The notes: generated by a model from the letters alone, not told the origin. A stretch of 64,000 bases of DNA from Cladopsammia gracilis (GCA_022457155.1 JAJGOT010000259.1:328501-392500); one strand, 5' to 3'. Numbered from the stretch's first letter, positions 46,498 to 60,048 are shown. A program made the numbers and translations.

Positions 46498-48745
46498 TTA
46501 CCTTCTAAATTCTTATAATTATATTTCTTGCTTTAATTATTAAATTTTCTGACCATCAATTTTTCAATAAGATTTACTCCGCTGCGCATGCAGTACGTTT
46601 TGTAATATATCTATTTTGCGGTAAAAGGTGGTTCCAGCTAATTGGGGCTTAGAAATCGGTTCGTCTCAGACGAGAAATCGGTTCGTCTCAGACGAGAAAT
46701 CGGTTCTTCTCAGAGAAGGCTCGTCTCAGAAATCCTTAGGGATGGCCATTCAAATAATGACTTGAAGCAGTACTTTCATTTGGCCCTCTGTGTAATTTCT
46801 GTTAAATATTGAATATTTAAATTCCAAAGTTATTCATCTAACTTAGTTCAGTTTTCTTGTTGGGGTAAATATTTTTTGCAAAATACAAACTTGGTCTGGA
46901 AAAGAAAAAAGAAGGAAGTTTCTAAACTAGAAATACTGACGAAAAAGTTGTTTTTAAAAAACCGTTACACTTACAGACCGTTTTCCAAAGAGTTTCGTCT
47001 TACCTTCCCTTCCTCCATAACATGAATTAATATCTGCGCAGTAATTTTTGTCAAGAGGAGCATCGTGTTTATCTCGTACACACCAGTAACATCCCACAAC
47101 TCCATCACATGAATTTGAATCCAGCTTCTTGTCGCACTGAGGGTCAAAGCACTTTTTTAAACCTTTAACCGAGGGATCATTTACTTCTTCTGATGCGACG
47201 ACAGTTGCTGGCACTGGGCAAATAGAACCACTGATGAAAAGAGAAAAATGACACAGAAACATTTCTTAATTGCTAGTTTGGGCGTTTGAAATTTCTGGAT
47301 CGAGTATTCTTTACCTGGAGATTTGGTTTGTCGAAGTGTACATTAAACATCAACCTTGTGACGGTATCTCTCTATTATGCACAACAAGACCAACAGATCT
47401 TTGCAACGTACCCCTACCGAGGTTACGTACCCTGGGAAATTACTGTTGGTAGAGAATTAGTAAGACGAGCAAATTTTAGTTTTTAAGCCAAAAAGCAAAC
47501 AATCATTGATTATGCCGGCCAAAGTAGCCCAAAATAATCGGAAAGAGTGCCAATCAGATTTTCTAATTCGCAATTAAGTTACCTCGGTAAAAAGGGGGGG
47601 GGGGGGAATTGATGGAGAAGTGAATAAGGGCCCCTCGGTTTTTGTTATTGCAAGACAAAGGGGGCCCGGGGTATCTCCGATACTAATAAATGTCACCAAA
47701 TTTGCAGTAATTATTATGTCCCCTACGATTGAGACGGCGTGTCCTTTGTTCATAATTGTTTAACGCGTAGAAAATTTCACCATAACTTACTTGCTGAGTG
47801 GAAACTCGTTTCTGCAGTAATGGAAATCAAGCCGTGAGATACAAGGACACTCGCAAGTTGACACGGGTACTTTTGAACATTCTCTGTTATTCCCGCACGT
47901 GATACAAGACCTAACTGGACAGGAGCTGTCACGCTTTTTGATGCCTAAAAGAAAATAAAGGCAATCAAAATGGATAAAACGTATAACATTCTTTAATGAT
48001 AAAAATAAGCGAAATATACGACTTTTCAATGTCACCTGACATCATTTTCAAGTACACTGTTTTCCTCCCGAAAATAAGATCGAAATAGATTTTTTTACCG
48101 ATATGGCAGATATATTTATTTTGCCCCCTGGCTGGCATCCCATAATGACCATTATTATACATTGGTGTCACTAGCTCGATTTTGATTGGCTATAAGCACG
48201 CAGCTAATTATTGCTTGCTGTTTCTGTTACGTCATACCTACAGACATATTTTATGCATGCAGAAGTGACGTCATACCTACAGACAATAGTTTTATGCATG
48301 CAGAAATGACGTAAGTTGTTTACTTACAAGTTGACTGCTGTGCATTGACTGGATCACTTTTTTGTGCGCGCTCTTGTCTTTACAAGTGCAGCTCAGGAAT
48401 ATGCATAATAAAAAAATTATTGGATTCGGTTTTCGCATGATAGCGATGATTATCAAGGCCTCAGTTTGTGTTATCCGCCTCAGCCTTCGGCTTCGGCGGA
48501 TAACACAAACTTTGGCCTTGATAATTATCGCTATCATGCTCAACCTCATCCAATAATTGTTAATTAAAATTAATTAACAAAAGAAAATACTAATTTCAAT
48601 GGTCTGAGTTACAGGATGCCTACGGGGCAAAATCAATATGGCTGCTGTATTAGTCTATAAGGATAATTTTTATTTGGCTAAATTACTAGTGAAATACATT
48701 AAGAGTTGAAGTCAATTGGGAAGTAATTAAACAGACAACATATTC

Positions 48746-48809
<64 letters not shown>

Positions 48810-51521
48810 GGAAGAAAACGTTCATTGTGCAACCCGACAAGCTCTCACCTATAAACGCATTGCTTCCAGTCACTGAGGAAAGCTGGTACTGTCTACACCG
48901 CTGTCCAGTAGTCAGCGTGTTCACGCCATGAAATGGAATACTCAGCTCATAAAAGTTCTCTGTGTTAATTTTCTCCAAGTTTCTACATTGTTTTTTCACC
49001 AAATGTCCTTTCTGTATAAGGTCCTCTGCTATCTCTTTTTCTTTCGCGGTGATGTGGATGTACTCCAGTTTTTTCGCTGTGATGTCTGGTGACAGAAAAT
49101 CTTTGTGCATGATAAGAAATCCCGCTCCATCTAACACGAAGCACTCGTAGTTGCTTTCTTCGCAGTTTGGATATGTATCAGTTAGGAGTCTGAAAAGGTA
49201 TATACATTATTTAGTCCGTACTTATTATCAGAGAGTATCAGCAGTCTGTTTAGTGTGCTATTCCGAATACAGGGGTAGTCCTTTAAAATACTGTTGTTGC
49301 TGAGGTATGTTTGAATCCTGGATGTTTCATAGTTTTACTAGTTGTGTTAGTTCAGGCGGGGATGGGCGATGGACTGTATGAAGACTGACATGAAGTTGGA
49401 CCCCAGGGGTATCAGCAGTTTGTCTATTGGATACTATGGATACTCTAGGGTTAATATTGAAACTCAAAACTATTAATTGTCGTTTATGGTGCTTAAGACA
49501 CACTTACTTTTGAAAGGTCCACACCCATTACTCCAATCACGTGATCGTTTGTACTGTGTTTATGGCTTGCTTCACCGCGGTATATCGTGTATATACCGCG
49601 GTAGATCGTGTATGTTTCGTTTATGGTGCTTAAGACACTTACTTTTGAAAGTACGTCAAAGGGAAGTCCGCACCCATAACTCCAATCACGTGATCGTCTG
49701 TACTATGCTTATGGCTTGCTTCACCGCGGTATATCGTGTGGGCAGCGGTAATCACGACACCTGCTCCAAAAGCGTCAATATAAGGAGTGGACAGAGCAAC
49801 CAATCCCGTGTTACGTAGCGCGGCATGATACCTGCATGTCAGAGCGAGACGATATTTAGTCAAAGTCGCCAAATCTGCAAATTTCAAACAATTTGCATAT
49901 TATCTGTGAAATTAAATGGGATAGACGTTTTGCTACAAAATTCTTAAAGTTTGTTTAAATCGTAGAAAGTGACAAATTACTTAATTAACAGAAAGACGAA
50001 ATTTCCTGAGACACCACATCGTATGGAGTCTTATGAAGGCTACGGTACCACAGAACTTCCCCCCCCCCCCTCCCAAAAAAAAAAAAAAAACGATGAAATC
50101 GCGCCCAAAAGGACAACAGAAAACAATTAACAAGGTGAGTAAATGTCTATTTCAATAAACGTAGGGAAAAACATTAGTTTATTGAGCGTTTAAATATTAC
50201 GTTATTTTCAACTCCATACGATGTCTTATAGAGTGCTCAAATTCTCAACACCCGACATTGCAACACAACACCGCGTACTTCAGACAGTCACGTCCCACTC
50301 GCTACACTAGATCGTTTTATCGAATCGTGAGTTTGGGATGCCTGTAGATATACTTGTTACCATAGTGGTAATGGTCATATTGTTAAATTGGACTCTGATC
50401 ATTTAAACTGGACAAAATGTCGTCCCAATTTAACCAAAAGTACATTTTGACAAAATGTCTGAACACAACATTACCATGGTCTTTTTGTTGGGTCGTATGA
50501 CTTTGCCAGCAAAATTCCGGGTGTTATTCTGAAGACGCCATTTGATGTGCCAAAATATCTCCACACAAGGTACTTTGTATAAGCTGCCTTCTCCTGTAAC
50601 CAAATGTCGTCGACCTTACGGGTTGCGACCACTGTGTCTCGTATGCCTGGTTTGAATCCAGGATTCACAGCGCTTGTACTTGTCATGTACGATTTGTATG
50701 CTTTCACACGAGATACCGTCTCATCCAAGCCAAGGTAGGTATATGGATCTGTGAAGGCTTCTGCGCCAAATTTCACCACAGTTGTATCTATTATAGTAAA
50801 ATATTTAAACGGACAAGAATATCCGTTATGTTTCACCAGTGAGATATTTCGGGTGAAATAAGTACTTAAAAGACCCCTCGTTGTTGGTAACTGATGTTTG
50901 AACGCAGAAGAAATAGCCAGCTTGTACATGTAATTAGATATCCCGACATTATTCCATGATCATTTTGGCGTTATTCAATGGCATTAAGTTCCACAATACA
51001 TACATACATACATACATACATAAACTTTATTTCCTCTCGAATTGCAGAGTAGCTTACAGAAGCTAATATCTTCGAGAACATAAAAGTAACAAAAAAATAC
51101 ATTATACTCTTAAAATATATAGTATTTACAAATGCCTATAACAATCGTCGTGAAATACTTTGTTTTAACCCCTGTTTTATCTAACTAAGATACTTAATGC
51201 AAATGCAGATTATATTTTACTAGTAAATTTCGTCTGCTGTGCATGGTGTTACTTTCGATAAAGTAACGAAACCACTAGGTTATGTCTACGTGAAAGGAGA
51301 CATTGTTTACCTACCTTTAGATGCATATCTTGAAAACTGAATACAGGGTTTATTGGGCCTTAATAAGTCTAAACGATGATACAAGAACTTGAAACCTGTT
51401 TAAAGTCAAAAGTAACGAATAGTTAAAATTAGCTTCGTGACATGGATCGAACGCTGATATAGGCGACTATGACGACGAAGAATATAAGGACAATAATTAT
51501 GATGATGAGGATGATGATACC

Positions 51522-51560
<39 letters not shown>

Positions 51561-54500
51561 AATGGTAATGGTAATGTTAAATACTGATAAAGATAATGAC
51601 GATGACGATGACGATGACGCCGATGATAATAATGATGGTGAAATTTCAAAGCGGTCAAAAAATTTTGCAAGAAAATCGAATTCAAAACCTAGTTGAATAA
51701 TTAAGGTAAACAGGTAAGCGAGACAAATGGATTGAAGAAGTATCGTAACAGTTTGGGTACGACATGTAAGTTATGTCATATTAATCAGTTTCCCGACTTC
51801 TTCATTCTTAACTATATGTTTTTATGGTTATGGTTTTACGGTTTATGATCAGTAACCGTCACATTTTTACTCTGCAAATTCAAAACATGACAGCTCAAAC
51901 GCTTACTTTTAAGAGTGTTAACAACACGATTGCTTACTATACCTGAAGGAATGGTCTGACTTGTTAGCATTTCATCCTTATCACCATCTGCCACCACAAT
52001 TCCCACAGTGAAATTGGTTTTATCAACTGGCCTCCAGTAATATGTCGACGGCACATCTAAAACTGTAACTCCTTCCTTGACTTGGCCACCACGAGCAAGA
52101 TACAGCTTTGATGTGAATGATGCGTTTCCGGATCCACCACTGAGAAAGTAATAATAGCTAATAAAGAAACAGCTTAAAGCTTTAAACTCCCAAAACTGCC
52201 CAAAATAAAAATTCAAGAAACATCCCAAATTTCATTTTGCAAAATACCGAAAAACCAATGGTACCATGCAAAAGTACTGCCGAAATGGTTTCATTTAAAT
52301 GGTCACACCACAGGATTTTGTATACATACTAAAAAGTTAGAACTACACTACATGTCTTCATAATTGACTCTGGGAGTGAAAAGGTTACAAAAATAAGACG
52401 GCATGAACAGTAAACTGGATGATGGGCTTTATTGAAAAGCTCTGAAAATGAAGTTAGTGGTATATTTTTCTGAAAAAAATTTCGAAAGTACTTACTACTT
52501 GATGGACTGAAATACAACATTAAAACCTGGTTCTGGTTCCAAGGCAGTAATGTCCATAAAAATTGGGTCCACGAAAGCGTTAGAAGGGGCTGGCAGAAGA
52601 GGGTGCATCATGGTCCTTCCGGAGCTGTCCGCCATCCATACATAACTTAGTTGGCCTTTCTGAAAGTACGTGACTTCGGAAAGAAGATCAGCCATGCTGA
52701 TATCTGTACCAACAACACCGATAAATTTACCTTGGTGATAACATGGTAGTGTTATGGATGTTAAAAGTCCTGAAGAAACAAAATGGAATCGGTGAGCTAT
52801 CATACATATAACAACTGTATAATCGTGGGTTGGAAAAAGGCATTGTGGAAAACACCTTAGCATCCTAAACACTATATCACGGAACAGGCTGTCCGAGGTC
52901 GTGCTTTCATCTTACCATCAAAGTTGGTGCACATATATAGACTTGTAGTGGTCAGTGGTGGATTGCAGAAAAGCATATAATTTGGATGGATTATGGATGG
53001 GGCTTTAAGCATTTTAAGACCTTAAAATCTTCAAATTACAAATTTTCGTCAACAATTTCCAAATTTCCAGGCCGTCACTGATGTGATATACGCCATTAAT
53101 ACGAGTAGTTTCTTACCTGTGCCAAAAGCGTCAATGTAAGGGATGGATATGATTGGCTCATTGCGAACGGTATTAGATGAGAAAAAGTCGTAATAAGTAG
53201 CCATGTCACTTCGCAATTTCTCTGTGTTCGCCACATAGGTAAATTCTCCAACCTTGAAGCAAAACAAAACGTTTAAATCAGCCAGTTAGTTTACAACCAG
53301 AGAAAACATATCGCAGCGTCTCCGAAGTTGGTCAAGACTTTAAAAACTATGTAAGTTAACATTCAAATTGATTTTCTGGCATTAAAAATGACGTCCGCGA
53401 TCGTTTCGATGATTGACGGCAGTGTAAAACGCAACCGCTGGTGGAAATTTGAATTTCAAATTCCGCATGTTATTGAAAGGCGCAGTAATGCTTGGTTAGA
53501 AGTTCAATTATTTTTCTGAAATTATTAGAATCACAACCGACCAAATGGTCAAATGAAATCTGTTTATTAGGTTCTTACAGTGACATCAGCTGCCCTTGTC
53601 ACACCGAGACCTTGTTGATCAGCAATGTACTGTAGTATTGGTAAGTTCTTCAGCATTCCATACGTCAAAATCGCAACCGAATTATTCAGCTCCGCATTTT
53701 TTCTTTTGATGGTTTGCAAGGTTGCTGTCTTATCATCAGTTGGCTCACCATCCGTCAGAAAGATGATGACTTTTTTTCTGGAAGAATCAATTCCAGCAGA
53801 TGAGCCTTTGAACAGGTCAAACGCGCGATTAAATGCGTTGGAATAATGTGTACCTCCTGTAAAAAAGGGAAAAATACAGATAGGAGATTTTAGACTGTTA
53901 ATTGTTTGCTAAGAAGACTCAGCAGACGTATTGACCAGTATCAATCCGTTACAGTATTGAAAACATAACATTCCGTTGGAATATATAACATAGCCGGTCA
54001 ACGACTACCTGCACTTTACGAAACAGTTAATTACTACTTTAGTAAAAAGTGATCTTCGATAAAACAAACCGAAATAGCGAAAATCCTTAAAACCTTGAGC
54101 AAATTAAGCAGTATAGTGACTGTCGAACCTGCCATTACTGAAACCTACATAATACGGACAGTTCTCATGGTCCCGAAGATACCATACTTATCCCTACCTC
54201 TCTTCCCTTTTTTGTTTTCAATTCATAACTGAAAGCTTTAAAATTCTTTTTTGCAGGGTCATTCTAAACATCGCCTCCCCCAACCCAAAGAAATACCACT
54301 CTTACTTTCAGCAGTAATAGCGTCTACGTAGCTTTCCAAGTATTTGATGTTGATTGGCGTGGCAGTGGCTAAACGTTGACTGTGGCAGCCTCTTCCATCG
54401 TTGTCGTATTCAACAGGTGTGGAAGCCTTGTCATTGAATTTCACTACTCCAATCTACAGGAAAGATAAAACGTTTGACTTCATTTTGTCTTATTTTTAGC

Positions 54501-56454
54501 AGTCTATACGGCGGTGACACCTCCCCCCACCCCCCCCCCCCCCCCTTTCCCACCTCCGCCACCTCTCTCTCCAATCCTCGGTATTCCTGATAATTCGTTG
54601 AAGGGATCACACTTACCCTGTCTCTTGGGTTCATTGTCCTCAGAACAGTTTTTGCAGCCTCCTTAGCGACTATGAGGCGTGATCCTCTCATGGAGCCACT
54701 GTGATCAATAACTAGCACAACGTCTTTAGGTTCTGGCGTGGCTGTTTCCACATAAAAAGGTCTGAACCGGGGATCATAAGATCCACAGTTTGTTTTGTCT
54801 TCAAACGCTGGAAAGTTCGCAAGCACACCCTTCTCGGAAGCAAAGTACTGCCACTTTATCACAGGATAATCCTGCGAAATGGTCTTCATTTCCTCCACAA
54901 CTGAATCCGCGACATGGGTAAGGGGAGTTTCAGCATTTTCTGATATTTTCACACATATGCCTGAAAGATCGACTTTTGAGCGAAATCTTGAATCGTATTC
55001 TAGTCCACTAGAAAATTGTACATTGCAGCATTCCGTTGGGGTTTGTCTCGGAGGTGTGGTCCAAGACTTTTCCACGGCTACTTTGAGTCTTTGTGTAACC
55101 TTGAACCTTTCCTTGAACTTTTCGGATATGCCAATTGCCAATGTCTGAATCACTGCATTACCATCCACCGGGTTTTCAATAAACTTCAACTTGTCAAACG
55201 CCTCCTAAAATGGAGCGCAACATGGTATTTATGTTATTAGGACCTATTGGCGCTTCAAATGCCTGAGTGGCAACATTTGTATTTCAATGTCCAATTTTTT
55301 TAGCCCACTTAGTCAGATAACCAAAGTGAAAGATCACAAATGCGAACAGCAAAATAAAGAGCTACGTACAGTTCCCGGTATGGGTTACAGCTTTCAATTT
55401 TGTACTGCGTTATATACAGGCGGGTGCTTGTAAGAAATTATCCCCGGGTGGGGGGACTCCTATATAAAAATGACGGGGGTGCTCGTCGTACCTTTTAGGG
55501 GTCAAAATTTGTAGATTGGTACCGCTTAGGGTACTAAAATCTAAAATGACCACCGTTAGAATTATCGCGGTACCTTTTAGGGTATTGAGCTAAAAAAAAT
55601 ATGACATGAGTTGTTTTAAAATTGGTACCTCTTAGGGGTAAAAATTATTTTGAGCAACAACCATCAAACGAGATTCTGGTACCTTTTGGTGTATTTCAGT
55701 CGAGACTTTCCGACGAGCACCCCCGTCATTTTTATATGAGGGTCCCCCCCCCCCCTCCCCAGGGAAATTATCCTGAAACTTAAGAAAAACTACGGTGGAC
55801 AAAGTGAGTGGAGTATATACTGTATTCGCGTAGTCTTTCCATGTCAAGACCTTTTCAAGCTCACTAAGTGTAATCGAACTAGAGCCAATCATGACTATAA
55901 ACTTTATGTAAAAGCAGCTATTCGTAATTGCTATAAATACTCCTTCCTTGTTATGTTATGTTATGTTATGTTATGTTACGTTACGTTACGTTACGTTACG
56001 TTATGTTATGTTATGTTATGTTATGTTATGTTATGTTATGTTATGTTATTTTATGTTATTTTAAACTCGTAATAATTTATGGATTACTGCGGAGTAACCG
56101 AAGTAAACGTTCTTAAATACGAACAACAGTGGAAGAAGCTAGAGTTCCGTTTGAGTACATAAAAGCTATGAATTTCCTACTGCTCTGTATACAGGATGTT
56201 TGCAAGAACTGAAGTATAAGGGGCACGCTATTGTATGAATCCGACCAACTGCATATCCAGGTATATCAAGAACAAACTTTAAGTGTTACCTGTAAAGTGT
56301 TTGTACCAAGACCATCTACTGCTAGCGTAGAAAGCGTTTGCCCGAATTTCTTTGGATCAAGTATATCTGCTGCCAAGCAAGGCCGAATAAACAGTGTCAA
56401 AAAGAACATAAAAATCATTAACACTCTGCTCTGGCTGATCAATGAAGAATCCAT
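45775..56454 (-). CDS. Gene B: VWFA and Cache domain protein, alpha-2/delta/CACHD1-like, 13 exons
   Basis: Coding exons: 56454-56290, 55204-54617, 54453-54306, 53856-53579, 53252-53117, 52769-52496, 52139-51943, 50787-50475, 49831-49643, 49189-48849, 47944-47791, 47230-47004, 46181-45775. GT/AG junctions agree in phase; the sum is 3417 bp, 1138 aa. Residues 1-28 signal peptide; YDPRFRPFY at about 198-206; VWA from about 215 with MIDAS DHSGSM at 222; Cache continues at about 394-530; second Cache with YDPTKRPWY at about 693-701; cysteine-rich 877-1003; membrane helix about 1030-1053; proline-rich cytoplasmic tail with two PPSY motifs. Relatives bind voltage-gated calcium channels; a channel partner here is inferred. 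It is very similar to gene A except in the last exon. Confidence 0.92.
46651..46716. repeat. Short tandem palindromic repeat
   Basis: Three units of about 22 bp with GAAATCGGTTCGTCTCAGAC; each includes the palindrome CTCGTCTGAGACGAG or part of it. In intron 12 of gene B. Confidence 0.7.
48435..48539. repeat. Hairpin with about 45-bp arms
   Basis: GCATGATAGCGATGATTATC...TTTGTGTTATCCGCC faces GGCGGATAACACAAA...GATAATTATCGCTATCATGC around a GC-rich loop. Only a few mismatches. In intron 10 of gene B. Confidence 0.88.
48751..48809. repeat. ATT microsatellite
   Basis: About 19 copies of ATT next to the exon 10 donor of gene B. A shorter ATT tract is at 46467-46494. Confidence 0.9.
49483..49600 (-). 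pseudogene. Duplicated 3' half of exon 9 in intron 9 of gene B
   Basis: Copies the end of exon 9 (49643-49745), including NDHVIGVMGVD and a GTAAGT donor, but drops the PLTYF codons. It is the counterpart of 10424-10540 in gene A. Confidence 0.8.
51496..51640. repeat. Short GAT microsatellite in intron 7 of gene B
   Basis: The same position as the 1-kb tract in gene A. About 15 pure GAT units, then GATGAC variants. Confidence 0.9.
54522..54568. repeat. C-rich tract in intron 2 of gene B
   Basis: Poly-C with short CCACC words. It replaces the CT repeat seen at the same site in gene A. Confidence 0.8.
55443..55763. mobile_element. Foldback element with 9-bp target-site duplication in intron 1 of gene B
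   Basis: The inverted ends share ATAAAAATGACGGGGGTGCT then CGTCG. GAAATTATC is repeated exactly at 55434-55442 and 55764-55772. The interior has repeated GGTACC(T/G)(C/T)TTAGGG words. It interrupts a LINE 3'-end copy. A related end is at 61671-61735. Confidence 0.88.
55951..56055. repeat. TTATG/TTACG pentanucleotide microsatellite
   Basis: About 20 units in intron 1 of gene B. The same motif is present in shorter form at 32793-32822 in intron 1 of gene A, supporting duplication of the whole locus. Confidence 0.92.
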
Positions 56455-56590
56455 CGCATTGAGACGAGGTAACGTGGTAACAATTCAGTCTACTCGTGTC
56501 TTTTCGTGCGTTATTATATGGCTCAAACTCACCACATTGCGTTCTTCCCGACGGTATAAGTTATGAAAGTAATTTTACGATATAAATCAT

Positions 56591-56614
56591 GTGTCGTGTG
56601 ACGTTATTTGGTTT
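56591..56614 (-). promoter_or_regulatory. Conserved upstream block of gene B
   Basis: GTGTCGTGTGACGTTATTTG, followed by GTTTTGTTTTCCTGTTA, lies 137 bp upstream of the start codon and matches the gene A block. Function inferred. Confidence 0.45.
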
Positions 56615-56619
56615 TGTTT

Positions 56620-57640
56620 TCCTGTTAGGTGACAAACAGCACTTGTTTTGATGGTCTCCGGCTCCAGGGCCAATATTGACTTTGGACTTCCTTGAATCAC
56701 TTGGTATGCATATACTTACTGAGTAAGCATTTGCGTACTTTTGAAGCTAATGTAGTAAGGAAGGGAATGAAATACCACTTTCATAAAAAAACGAGTTAGT
56801 ATTGCCGCTTTTATTCAATATGCCCAAGTCTTATAAATGTTTAATAAATTTATTTATAATTTAAATGCAACCAAAACGCTTAGTCATAGTGGAAACTGTA
56901 AAACTACTGGAATTTTAATTACTCTTGGTTTTCACATGACGTGAAAAAAATTAAAAAACGATCTAAAATATAGATTTTACAGAGCTGTTTCTAACATGGT
57001 ATGTTGATACCAGTGTTAGAAGCATGCCGGAAAAACATGTTCATTAACTTGCTATTTATTCATTTATCCTTTCTGACCTTAAATTTACTATCCTGAATAG
57101 ATACCCCTAAAAAGTTCTCAAAAAATAAAAGAAATCTAAAAATGACAATTTAAAAATCAAGTAACACAATACAGCATTAACGTAAATATGTACAGATCGA
57201 TGCCTTAGTTGGATTAGGGGTCAGTAGTGCCCCTCCCCCCTACCCTGGGGGAGGGCGAAAGGATTGGGTGATGTTGTCTGTGTTCTGTGTTCTGTGTCTG
57301 AGTTGTTGTTTTTTTTGCTGAAAAACAAAGCTTCATGTCGGGCTTTTGCAAATGCAGTATATTCACGTGCGTGACACAGTTAAAGGTCTGGGATTTGTTA
57401 CCGATCGTTAAAAAAGGCCCCTTTTGTTCTAGTATCTCAATATTTGGGTCACGGATCCTTTTGTGGGTTTTGAAGTCAATGATCGGCATTCCCTTAGCAG
57501 TGTCATCAGTGTATCCCGGGAGACACTCTCGTATTTTAGCTTCATTTTTGGTGACGAGTCAACTTGGACAGTTATTTCTACTAAAACGTTTGTTCTTTAG
57601 GAATTCGGCATCAGACTCAAAAGTCGAACCACCTCTTGTA
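56620..57640. other. Upstream flank of gene B, nothing recognised
   Basis: The first 190 bases remain similar to the flank of gene A (33480-33660), including AAGGAAGGGAATGAAATACC. The rest has no recognised feature. Confidence 0.45.
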
Positions 57641-58660
57641 CAGCATAATATAGAAGAAATTACTGCTCAGTAACTTTCATTTGAATGCTCTCACTATAGG
57701 ATTTCATCAACAAACTCAAAAGTTACAACTACCTTGTACAGCATATTAATGTAGAGTACCAAAGGAAAGTATTGCTCAGTAGCTGTCATTTGATTGGTCA
57801 CACTTTACTAGGAATTTATCCATCCCACAGACTCAAAAGTTTGAACCACATTGGGCAGCATAATAAACAGTACCACAGGAAAGTACTGCTCAATAGCTTT
57901 CATTTGAATGGTCACACTGTAGGATTTCATCCACAGACTCAAAAGTTAGAACCGCCTTGTACAGCATAATAAACAGTACCACAGGAAAGTGCAGCTGAAT
58001 AGCTCTCGTTTGAATGGTCACACTGTAGGATTTCATTCACAGACTCAAAAGTTAGAACCGCCTTGTACCACAGAAAAGTACTGCTCCCCTAGCTTTCATT
58101 TGAATGGTCACACTGTAGGATTTCATCCACAGACTCAAAAGTTAGAACCACCTTGTACAGCATAATAAACAGTACCACAGGAAAGTGCAGCTTAATAGCT
58201 CTCGTTTGAATGGTCACACTGTAGGATTTCATTCACAGACTCAAAAGTTAGAACCGCCTTGTACCACAGAAAAGTACTGCTCCCCTAGCTTTCATTTGAA
58301 TGGTCACACTGTAGGATTTCATCCACAGACTCAAAAGTTAGAACCACCTTGTACAGCATAATAAACAGTACCACAGGAAAGTGCAGCTTAATAGCTCTCG
58401 TTTGAATGGTCACACTGTAGGATTTCATCCACAGACTCAAAAGTTAGAACCGCCTTGTACAGCATAATAAACCTAGTACAGCTTTCATTTGAATGGTCAC
58501 ACTGTAGGATTTCATCCACAGACTCTGGCAGACTGAAAAGTTTGAACCACCTTATACAACATAATAAATACACTCTGTATTTCATCCACAGACTCAAAAG
58601 TTACAACTACCTAGTACAGCATAGTATAGAGTATCAAAGGAAAGTACTGCTCAGTTGCTT
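57640..58660 (-). repeat. Satellite array, right, inverted relative to 45040-45745
   Basis: About nine to ten units with TTTGAATGGTCACACTGTAG, CACAGACTCAAAAGTTAGAA and TGTACAGCATAATAAACAGT, the reverse complement of the left array. Units alternate between about 88 and 107 bp, making a 195-bp higher-order repeat at 58020-58410. Confidence 0.92.
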
Positions 58661-58726
58661 TCATCGATTACTTATTAAGATTTCTGCCAGACTCGTACTC
58701 AAAAGTTCGGCTACTTTATTTAATAG

Positions 58727-59099
58727 CGGAGCACTCGCCGGGCCGAAGGCCCGGCTGCGCAGCCCCATACTCATAGAACCAGGGGATAGAACCTATGCCC
58801 GTCTTTTTATAATGGTCATGGCTAGCAGAATGTTTCGCGGGCGCGCGTGTACCCGCCGCCGCCGTCGCGCAGGACTACAATAGCTCGCGGGCGCGTATGA
58901 CGTCGCAAAACATGCGAGTACGACGTCATATTGAAACCAAAGCGAGGCTTTGTTTTTCGCGCGGTTACAAAGCCGAATGTCACGTCAGCTGGAAAAACAT
59001 TTGACGTTTTGCTGTGAATTTACTAAGAGGAGAAAACCGTTTTAAAGGCGTTATTTCCCTGAATATTTCGCGGTTTGCTACTCGAGACAAGGATTCTAA
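58727..59099. repeat. GC-rich dispersed repeat, split by a MITE
   Basis: Contains GGGCCGAAGGCCCGG and a CGCCGCCGCCGTCGCGC stretch. It probably continues after the MITE at 60049. A short open frame downstream (60071-60277) is likely part of this repeat rather than a gene. Confidence 0.4.
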
Positions 59100-60048
59100 T
59101 TAACCCTATTCAGACTGGGCTTTTTTTAGGCAATCTGTGACTGGGGGGGGGGGCTCCTCGGAACCCTCTATATCTCTGGAACCAGTAAGGCTAGGACCAT
59201 GAAATTTTCACACAATGTTCACCTCCATACAAGGAAACCTCACACCCAGTTTTGACCTGCCACACCCAATTATGACGTCACAATAACGTCATTTTTTGTT
59301 TTTCCGACGTTTCTTTGATATTTTTTTTATCCAGATGCTTAAAATATCAAATATAACTGTAAAATCATCTCTTTAATATTACAACATAATAAATACAAAC
59401 AAGGACACACTTGTAAAGCGAGAAAAAGCAATAAAAAGCGATAAAACTATAATTTTGAAATTATTGTCCGCCATCTTGGATCCGCCATCTTGAATCCGCC
59501 ATCTTGGATTTTCCTTTTTTTTTTTTGTTTAAATTAAAATTTAAAAAATATCTAAAAGAGAAAAGGATCAGAATGTATAAAACACGTATCAAACTAATGT
59601 CTATTATCCAAACAATGAACTTAGAAGCGTTATTTAATAAATAGTACAAAATGTTTGTCTATAAGTAAAAGAGAGCAAAAATTTACCTACCCCTCCCCCC
59701 CCCCAAATGTTTGGTGTTAAAATTTTTTGATGTCTTTCAAGAACTAGTCCCAAGAAAAAACTATTCTAACAAGAAAATGCACTATAAGTCAAAGAACAAG
59801 ATCTTAAAATAAAAAATTCACCATATTTTAATATTTTGAAAACCTATGTGTCAAAAACCGGTTGCCATGGCAACATGGTTAATCACACTGACATGTTATG
59901 GATACCAAAATGTCCCTAGATAAATTCTAGGAAAAGGTAGAAAATTTCAGCCACATAGCTATTTCGGCGTAAGAGTTATCACAATTTTACTGGAGGGGGG
60001 GGGGGGTCGAAAAGCCCCCCTCCCCTCCCCCAGTCTAAATAGGGTTAA
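59100..60048. mobile_element. Non-autonomous DNA element with 20-bp inverted ends
   Basis: TTAACCCTATTCAGACTGGG (59100-59119) faces CCCAGTCTAAATAGGGTTAA (60029-60048), with one mismatch. The interior is AT-rich without a transposase and includes a triple CCGCCATCTTGGAT-like word near 59468. Confidence 0.8.

Noticed and set aside
48727..48848. Poly-asparagine extension of the exon 10 frame in gene B
   Set aside because: It is intron read-through beyond the GTGAGA donor into an ATT repeat.
57640..58660. CRISPR-like or gene-family array
   Set aside because: Direct satellite units with no spacers and no conserved reading frame.
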